A DNA stretch of 42,390 nt. Origin: Actinomycetes bacterium. GTDB lineage: Bacteria > Actinomycetota > Acidimicrobiia > Acidimicrobiales > CADCSY01. The stretch is taken from NCBI GenBank assembly GCA_025464025.1, contig JAODBP010000274.1, positions 1-42,390 on the forward strand. The letters run 5' to 3'. The notes under the pieces were generated by a model. The model searched no databases. It saw nothing but the letters and a program-made list of their open reading frames with translations, and was not told the DNA's origin. This document shows positions 37,431 to 42,390 of the stretch, piece after piece. The position numbers were made by a program, and so were the translations under genes. The stretch's first letter is position 1, and each line of letters starts with the position of its first letter.

Positions 37431-38246
37431 TCAGAGGAGCCCCCACAGGCGGGCGATGTCGGGGACCTCGATGGTCGAGCCGTTGGCGAACATGCCAGGT
37501 GGCGAGTCGAGGATCCGGGCGAAGGCCTCACCGATCACCTCGACCGGCGCGGCGTGGCGGGCCACGAACTCGAGCTTCTCGCCGGCAGCCAGGACCCGCT
37601 CGGTGGCGACGGCGCCGGGCTGGAGGTTGAACGTTCGCAGCTCGGGGTGCTCGACCACGAGCTGCTCGGCGATGCGGTTGAGCCCGGCCTTCGACACGCC
37701 GTAGCTCAGCGCCCAGCCGCCCTCCCCGACGGGGTGGCGGGGACGGAGGTAGCCGGCGCCGCTGGTGGTGAAGGCGACCGTGCCGCTGCCCCGCTCGACC
37801 ATGTGGCGCACGATCGGTTGGGCCAGGAGGAGCTGGGCCGTGACGTTGCCGAACACCCGCTTCTCGAGCTCGTCGCCCGGCGTGTCGAGGAAGCGCTTCT
37901 CCCCCGCCGGCCCGACGTAGATGGCGTTGCCCAGGTACACGTCGACGTGGCCCAGCTCGGCGATGGCCCGCTCGGCCGCCGGCACGAGCGAGTCGCGGTC
38001 GAGCAGGTCGAGCACGATCGGGATGGCCGTCGCCCCCTCGGCCTCGATGGCGGCGACGGTCGAGTCGAGGCTGCCCGTCACCGCCTTCAGCTCCGGCAGG
38101 GCCTCGGCCTCGGGACGCTTGGCTGCATCGCCCTCGTGCTGGGTCCGACCGGTCACGGCCACGGCGTAGCCCCGCGTGGCCAGGGCGATGGCGGTGGCGC
38201 GACCGATCCCCCGGGTCGCCCCGGTGATCAACGCCGTCTTCGTCAC
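37431..38246 (-). CDS. short-chain dehydrogenase/reductase (SDR), divergent member
   Basis: A 271-residue SDR with the NAD(P) site TGATRGIG, the YLGNA motif in place of the usual NNAG, and S-Y-K active-site residues (FTTSGAGYL and SYGVSKAGL). It differs clearly from the two tandem SDRs upstream and likely acts on a different step. The GTG overlaps the stop of the SnoaL-like gene (GTGA). Confidence 0.88.
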   Translation of the reverse strand: MTKTALITGATRGIGRATAIALATRGYAVAVTGRTQHEGDAAKRPEAEALPELKAVTGSLDSTVAAIEAEGATAIPIVLDLLDRDSLVPAAERAIAELGHVDVYLGNAIYVGPAGEKRFLDTPGDELEKRVFGNVTAQLLLAQPIVRHMVERGSGTVAFTTSGAGYLRPRHPVGEGGWALSYGVSKAGLNRIAEQLVVEHPELRTFNLQPGAVATERVLAAGEKLEFVARHAAPVEVIGEAFARILDSPPGMFANGSTIEVPDIARLWGLL

Positions 38247-38752
38247 TCGCCGTCCTCCCAGAAGACGCGCCACGTCTCCCAGGTCTCGGGGACGGTGCCG
38301 ATGCCATCGTGGTGCTCGGGCCAGTTGGCCGGGGCGAGGGTCAGCGGGTTGGTGCCGACCTCGGCGCCGTACCAGAGCTCGTGGCGGCGGCGGACGAAGT
38401 ACCAGTGCCCGGCCCGGCGCTCGTAGAGGTCGCGGTAGAGGATCGCCTGGTGGATCCAGCGATCGCCGTCCTGGATCTCGCCCTTGCAGTAGACGTTGCC
38501 GGTGGCGTGGTCATCGTCGACCAGGTCGATCACGTGCGTGCCGATGTTGAGGATCGACACGCCGATGCCGCGCAGGGCGGTGTCGAACGACGCCTTCAGC
38601 GCCTCCCGGCCGTACTGGTCGCGGCCCACCTGCACGTCGTCGACGAACAGCGCGACGAGCATGTCGAGGTTCCGGGAGTCGGTGGCGAGCGCGTAGCGAG
38701 CGGCGAGCTGGCGGATCTCCTCGTAGGCGAGCAGCTCCTCGAGCGGCGTCAC
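38243..38752 (-). CDS. SnoaL-like (NTF2-fold) protein
   Basis: A 169-residue protein with the alpha+beta cone pattern of SnoaL-like/NTF2 proteins: EEIRQLAARYALATDSRNLDMLVALFVDDV at the start and WIHQAILYRDLYERRAGHWYFVRRRHELWYG near the end. Family members include cyclases, hydrolases and dehydratases and the small subunits of ring hydroxylases; no cofactor motif is visible. GTG overlaps the stop of the upstream SDR, so it is coupled to that operon. It could be an isomerase or dehydratase or a non-catalytic partner. Confidence 0.8.
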   Translation of the reverse strand: MTPLEELLAYEEIRQLAARYALATDSRNLDMLVALFVDDVQVGRDQYGREALKASFDTALRGIGVSILNIGTHVIDLVDDDHATGNVYCKGEIQDGDRWIHQAILYRDLYERRAGHWYFVRRRHELWYGAEVGTNPLTLAPANWPEHHDGIGTVPETWETWRVFWEDGE

Positions 38753-39558
38753 ATGTCTTCGAGGTCGTCGGGCAGGTCCATGCGCCACGGTACGCCGTTG
38801 ACGTGGGTGCCCCCGCCGACCATCAGCGTGTTCCCGGTGATGTAGCCGGCCAGGTCGGACGACAGCAGCACGGCCGCCCCGCCGATGTCCTCCTCCGGAT
38901 CGCCGAAGCGGCGCATCGGGTTGGCGGCGCGCAGCTGGACGAACATCTCGGGCCGCTCGGCCTCCATCTTCGCCTGGGCCTCGGTGGCCGCGCCCGGGCA
39001 GATCACGTTGCACCGGATGTTGTGCCGGCCCCACTCGACGGCCGCGGTGCGCGTCATCGTGCGCAGCGCTTCCTTCGACGCGTTGTACTCCACCGAGAAC
39101 ATGTGGGCGTTCACGCCGTTGAGCGAGCAGATGTTGATGATCGACCCGCCCCCGTCGTCGCGCATGTGCGGGAAGGCGGCGTTCATCGTCCAGAACGCGG
39201 CCATGCCGTTGAGCTCGAAGGCCCGGCGGATGTCGTCGTCGGCCTTCCACTCGAACCGGAGGCGCTTGCCGGCGCTGCCGGTGTAGGCGTTGTTCACGAG
39301 GATGTCGACCCGGCCGAACCGCTCGACCGCGGCCTCGACGCAGCCCTGGGCCTGGGCCTTGTCGGTCACGTCCGTGCGCACGAACAGGCCCTCGCCACCG
39401 AGCGCCTCCAGCTCGGCCACCGCGGCCGGGCCGGTCTCCTCGTTGAACTCGGCGACCACGACCTTGGCGCCCTCGCGCACCATGCGCCGGGCGATGCCCT
39501 TGCCGATGCCCTGCCCCGCCCCGGTGATGACGGCGACGCGACCGTCCAGCAGGCCCAC
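38749..39558 (-). CDS. short-chain dehydrogenase/reductase, tandem duplicate B
   Basis: A 269-residue classical SDR: GAGQGIG nucleotide site, VNNAY, the catalytic Ser in ICSLNGVNAHM and Tyr-Lys in EYNASKEAL. It shares the phrase NICSLNGVNAHM and a similar flanking sequence with the preceding gene, so it is a tandem duplicate. GTG at 39558 gives the usual MGLLDGRVAV start; GTG at 39567 would overlap the previous gene's stop. Confidence 0.9.
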   Translation of the reverse strand: MGLLDGRVAVITGAGQGIGKGIARRMVREGAKVVVAEFNEETGPAAVAELEALGGEGLFVRTDVTDKAQAQGCVEAAVERFGRVDILVNNAYTGSAGKRLRFEWKADDDIRRAFELNGMAAFWTMNAAFPHMRDDGGGSIINICSLNGVNAHMFSVEYNASKEALRTMTRTAAVEWGRHNIRCNVICPGAATEAQAKMEAERPEMFVQLRAANPMRRFGDPEEDIGGAAVLLSSDLAGYITGNTLMVGGGTHVNGVPWRMDLPDDLEDM

Positions 39559-39559
39559 G

Positions 39560-40357
39560 TCAGTCACCGAGGTCGGGCGCCCAGGACGACCCGTTGATGT
39601 GCGAGCCGCCGTCGACGAAGAGCGTGTTGCCCGTGACGTAGCGGGCATCGTCGCTGGCCAGGAACAGCGCCACCGGGGCGATGTCGTCCTCGGGGTCGCC
39701 CATGCGCCCCATCGGGTTCGACGCGTCGGCCGACCGCTCCAGCTCGGGGTTCTCGAGGAACACCTGGCGAGAGGCCGCCGTCTTGGCCGCCGGGCAGATG
39801 ATGTTCACCCGGATCTGCCAGGCCGCCCACTCGCGGGCCGCCGTGCGCGACGCCGAGCGGAGGGCTTCCTTGGCCGCGTTGTACTGGACGGTGCCCATGT
39901 GGGCGTTCACGCCGTTGAGCGAGCAGATGTTGACGACGTTGCCGCGACCCTGCTCCCTCATGATGGGCAGCACCGCCTGCATGGCCCAGAACGGCCCGAG
40001 GAAGCCCATCGAGATGCCGCGCATCATCTCGTCGTCGGTCTTGTGCTCGACCCGGCCGATGCCGCCGCCGTTGCCCCACGCGTTGTTGACGAGGACGTCG
40101 ATCGTCCCCCAGGTCTCCTTGGCGTGGGCGATCATGGCCTGGTTGTCGGCCTTGTCGGCGGCGTCGGTCCTGAGGAAGCGCACGTCGGCACCGAAGTCCG
40201 CCTCGCACTCCTTGACGACCTGGTTGCCGGTCTCCTCGTTGATCTCGGCGACGAGGACCCTCGCCCCCTCGGCGGCGAAGCGTCGGACGATCCCTCGCCC
40301 GATGCCGTCACCCCCGCCCGCCACGATCGCCACGCGGTCCTGCAGCCGTCCGGTCAT
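39560..40357 (-). CDS. short-chain dehydrogenase/reductase, tandem duplicate A
   Basis: A 265-residue SDR with GGGDGIG in place of the usual GxxxGIG, LVNNAW, catalytic Ser in ICSLNGVNAHM and Tyr-Lys in QYNAAKEAL. The ATG at 40357 has GAGGGG upstream; it is the first gene of the operon, under the palindromes at 40380-40403. The two SDRs (A and B) probably act on related alcohol or keto intermediates, or as a heteromer. Confidence 0.9.
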   Translation of the reverse strand: MTGRLQDRVAIVAGGGDGIGRGIVRRFAAEGARVLVAEINEETGNQVVKECEADFGADVRFLRTDAADKADNQAMIAHAKETWGTIDVLVNNAWGNGGGIGRVEHKTDDEMMRGISMGFLGPFWAMQAVLPIMREQGRGNVVNICSLNGVNAHMGTVQYNAAKEALRSASRTAAREWAAWQIRVNIICPAAKTAASRQVFLENPELERSADASNPMGRMGDPEDDIAPVALFLASDDARYVTGNTLFVDGGSHINGSSWAPDLGD

Positions 40358-40379
40358 CGCTTCCCCCTCACCGAGATCC

Positions 40380-40403
40380 ATTCAGTCTGAATGTAGTTCA
40401 GAC
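40380..40403 (-). promoter_or_regulatory. overlapping palindromes at the promoter of the SDR operon
   Basis: Two inverted repeats overlap: ATTCAG-T-CTGAAT (40380-40392) and GTCTGAA-n5-TTCAGAC (40385-40403), both perfect. A minus-strand TACATT -10 candidate (40390-40395) lies inside them. The layout fits a repressor site; it does not match the operator of the TetR at 41700, so a second regulator is likely. Confidence 0.6.
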
Positions 40404-40410
40404 CGGAACC

Positions 40411-41643
40411 TCAGAGCGCAGCGAGCTGTTCCTTGTGCCAGTCGTCGAACGCCGGACACTTCAGCCCGCCGACGGGCAGCTTGTCGAGCGGGATCGCGAT
40501 CTCGGCCGGGGTCGGGCCGATCTGGTCGACCAGCGGCTGGAGGGCCTTGAGGTCGAAGTCGTAGAGCTTGGCGGCGTTGCCACCGACGATGGCCCGCACC
40601 TCGGCCTCGGGCACATCGTGGAAGGTGGCCCGCAGCGCCTCGCGCGTGTAGGGCTGGGTGCCCTCGAGGTGGGGGTAGTCGGTGCCCCACATCACCCGGT
40701 CGATGCCGACCTCGTGGCGCAGCTTGGCCTCCGACGGGCGCAGGAAGCTGGCGCCGATGTGGCACTGGCGCTCCCAGTACTCGCTGGGGCTGAGCGAGAG
40801 CTTGCGCACCGGGCCGCCCCACGCCGACTCCTGGGCGCCCGTGCTCACGTCGCGCATCCGGTAGTAGAAGTGGTCGAGCTCCTTGAGCCGCTCCGGCACC
40901 CACGCCGTGCCCTGCTCGGTGAAGATCAGCTGCATGTTCGGGTGGCGCTCGAGCACGCCGGAGAACATCAGCGCCCACATGGCCCGGTGCGCGAACCACG
41001 GCACCTCGAGCACGAACATGACGTAGGAGATCTCCTCCTCGCCGTAGTAGGGGCCGCCACCACCACCGTGGTGGTTCACCGGCATCTCGAGCTCCTCGCA
41101 CACCTGCCAGAGGGGCTCGTAGATGGGTGACCAGTGGGGCTCGTAGTCGCCACCGGGCGGCGTGCCGGGCAGGAGGACGCCGCCGCGGAGCCCGTGCTCC
41201 TTGGCCCAGCGGACCTCCTCGACGGCGGCATCGACGTCGTGGAGCATGATCTGGGCGATGCCAGCACGGCGCTCGGGCGCCTCGGCCACGAAGTCGGCGA
41301 GCCAGCGGTTGTGGGCCTGGAGGCCGATCCACCGCATGTCGAGCTCGTGGCGGCTCTTGGCCGGCGGCTGCCCGACGAGCGAGCCCTTCGGGAAGAACGG
41401 CGGGATCGTGTTCGGGTAGATGACCTCGCCGGCCACGCCCTCGTCGTCCATGTCCTTGAGCCGGCGGGCCGAGTCCCAGTTCTGGTCGGCGTCGGGGCCG
41501 CGCAGGTCCTCGAACGGGATGGCGAAGTCGCGGGCCCAGACGTCGAACTCGTCGTACAGGCTCGACGGCAGGTAGTCCCGGTACTCCAGCAGCTGGGCCC
41601 CGCCGTGGCAGTCCGACGAGATCACCGCGTAGCGGTCAGACAT
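40411..41643 (-). CDS. amidohydrolase-2 family protein, copy 3
   Basis: A 410-residue metal-dependent enzyme with D11-C-H13 (VISSDCHGG), VNHHGGGGGPYYG, EYWERQCHIGASFLRP and WGTDYPHLEG. It is closely related to copy 2 at 34903 along its length. The ATG at 41643 has GAGGGGG six bases upstream; the ATG two codons earlier has no room for one. It is divergent from the TetR gene at 41700 across the operator at 41654-41674, so it is very likely regulated by that TetR. Confidence 0.88.
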   Translation of the reverse strand: MSDRYAVISSDCHGGAQLLEYRDYLPSSLYDEFDVWARDFAIPFEDLRGPDADQNWDSARRLKDMDDEGVAGEVIYPNTIPPFFPKGSLVGQPPAKSRHELDMRWIGLQAHNRWLADFVAEAPERRAGIAQIMLHDVDAAVEEVRWAKEHGLRGGVLLPGTPPGGDYEPHWSPIYEPLWQVCEELEMPVNHHGGGGGPYYGEEEISYVMFVLEVPWFAHRAMWALMFSGVLERHPNMQLIFTEQGTAWVPERLKELDHFYYRMRDVSTGAQESAWGGPVRKLSLSPSEYWERQCHIGASFLRPSEAKLRHEVGIDRVMWGTDYPHLEGTQPYTREALRATFHDVPEAEVRAIVGGNAAKLYDFDLKALQPLVDQIGPTPAEIAIPLDKLPVGGLKCPAFDDWHKEQLAAL

Positions 41644-41653
41644 GGTCATCCCC

Positions 41654-41692
41654 CTCTGTAACGCTGTTACAGAGAACAGCGTACCCTACGCT
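41654..41692. promoter_or_regulatory. TetR operator and divergent promoter region
   Basis: CTCTGTAAC-GCT-GTTACAGAG (41654-41662 and 41666-41674) is a perfect 9-bp inverted repeat with a 3-base spacer. Downstream on the plus strand, TACGCT (41687-41692) with a weak TGTTAC -35 in the repeat is a promoter candidate that would make a leaderless TetR mRNA. The repeat also lies 11 bases before the amidohydrolase ATG. Confidence 0.7.
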
Positions 41693-41699
41693 GCCGCCC

Positions 41700-42305
41700 G
41701 TGTCCCAGCCCCTCTCCCGGGAGCGCGTCCTCGATGCCGCCCAGGCGATCGTCGAAGCAGACGGCGTGGGCAGGCTCTCGATGCGGGCGCTGGCCGCCAA
41801 GCTCGGCGTCGCCGTCACCGCCATCTACTGGCACGTGGGGAACAAGGAGGAGCTGCTCTCCGCCCTGGTGGAGCGGATCGGCGAGATCGGCGGCATCCGG
41901 ACCACCGGCCGGACGCCCCAGGCCCGCATCGTCTCGACCGCCCGCTCGCTGCTGGCGTCGATCGACGCCCACGGCGCCCTCGTCGGCCTGGCCCACCAGG
42001 AGGGCCGCCTCGCCGTGGTCTTCGCCCCGGCCCGCCGGGCGATCGCCGAGGAGCTCTCGGTCGCCGGGTTGAAGGGCGAACGCCTCGTCGACGCGACCAA
42101 CGCCATCATCCAGGTCGTCGCCGCCTACTCGCTCACCGAGTCGGTCCTGTCACGCTCCCCCGAGCAGCGCCGTGACGACGTGGTCCTGTGGGACGGCCCC
42201 CCGCCGATCGACGCCGCCGCCGCCCGCCGGCTCCACGAGCCGCCCGACCCGGCTCGGGCCTTCGACGTGACGCTCCAGGCCGTGGTGAAGGGGCTGCTGG
42301 CGTAA
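41700..42305 (+). CDS. TetR-family repressor, likely regulator of amidohydrolase copy 3
   Basis: A 201-residue TetR protein with the helix-turn-helix RVLDAAQAIVEADGVGRLSMRALAAKLGVAVTAIYWHVGNKEELL. The C-terminal ligand domain resembles the TetR_C group. The GTG start is seven bases after a -10 candidate, so the mRNA may be leaderless. It likely represses itself and the divergent amidohydrolase by binding the palindrome between them, and is released by a pathway substrate. The remaining 85 bases to the window edge show no gene. Confidence 0.88.
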   Translation: MSQPLSRERVLDAAQAIVEADGVGRLSMRALAAKLGVAVTAIYWHVGNKEELLSALVERIGEIGGIRTTGRTPQARIVSTARSLLASIDAHGALVGLAHQEGRLAVVFAPARRAIAEELSVAGLKGERLVDATNAIIQVVAAYSLTESVLSRSPEQRRDDVVLWDGPPPIDAAAARRLHEPPDPARAFDVTLQAVVKGLLA

Positions 42306-42390
42306 GGAAGAACAGCGCCGAGAGGCCGCCTGGCCTGGTCCCGCATCGGCCGTCGTAGGGGCGCCTGCGGCGCGTGCCGAGATGGCTTCG

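Noticed and set aside
42306..42390. Terminator after the last TetR gene
   Set aside because: Only short 5-bp stems (42323-42336, 42361-42373) without a T run are present; not convincing in DNA this rich in G and C.

Overview
The window is GC-rich DNA (roughly 70% or more by eye) with densely packed genes, frequent GTG/TTG starts, and coupled starts in which GTGA, ATGA or TGATG is shared by two genes. These traits, the FadE-type acyl-CoA dehydrogenase, the amidohydrolase/SDR/Rieske cluster, and a secreted protein with GYWL...DGGIFAFGDA repeats (common in Acidimicrobiia) point to a high-GC actinobacterium, most likely order Acidimicrobiales. That placement is inference. I see no rRNA, tRNA, CRISPR array, transposase or phage gene; this looks like chromosomal DNA.

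Layout. 1-1.7 kb: a membrane pair (LiaF-like protein cut by the window edge, plus a small membrane protein) converging on a secreted M23 peptidase. 1.9-8.2 kb: sulfur scavenging, with an Rrf2-type regulator facing a five-gene operon (ssuC-ssuB-ssuA-tauD-sulfatase) under a strong inverted-repeat operator. 8.2-10.4 kb: an AarF/UbiB kinase, a very small BFD-like CxC protein and an unknown 114-residue protein with a partial iron box. 10.4-13.3 kb: an acyl-CoA dehydrogenase and a primary-like sigma-70 factor with a clear terminator. 13.4-16 kb: a DNA methyltransferase carrying a degenerate nuclease-like C-terminal domain, directly followed by an unknown 332-residue protein, a possible undescribed restriction-modification pair. 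16-24.5 kb: CorA, cell-wall enzymes (LysM-M23, PIG-L deacetylase, M15 peptidase with propeller-like repeats), a membrane metalloprotease, a coiled-coil protein and a secreted unknown. 24.6-26.7 kb: a TPR protein and a PAS-PAS-GGDEF diguanylate cyclase.

26.9-33.5 kb is one translationally coupled operon: TetR, MFS exporter, O-methyltransferase, and two ABC half-transporters whose complementary motif defects mark a heterodimer. Its promoter and two palindromes lie immediately upstream. 33.6-42.3 kb is a catabolic-looking region: three amidohydrolase-2 proteins, three SDRs (two of them tandem duplicates), a SnoaL-like protein, a Rieske oxygenase and a TetR with a 9-bp-arm operator. The genes suggest oxidation and then C-C or hydrolytic cleavage of a cyclic or aromatic organic acid; the substrate cannot be read from sequence.

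The best candidates for something undescribed are the methyltransferase/unknown pair (13475-15998), the methylate-and-export operon (26890-33530), the three-amidohydrolase catabolic cluster (33644-42305), and the mini-BFD protein behind a possible iron box (9920-10378).
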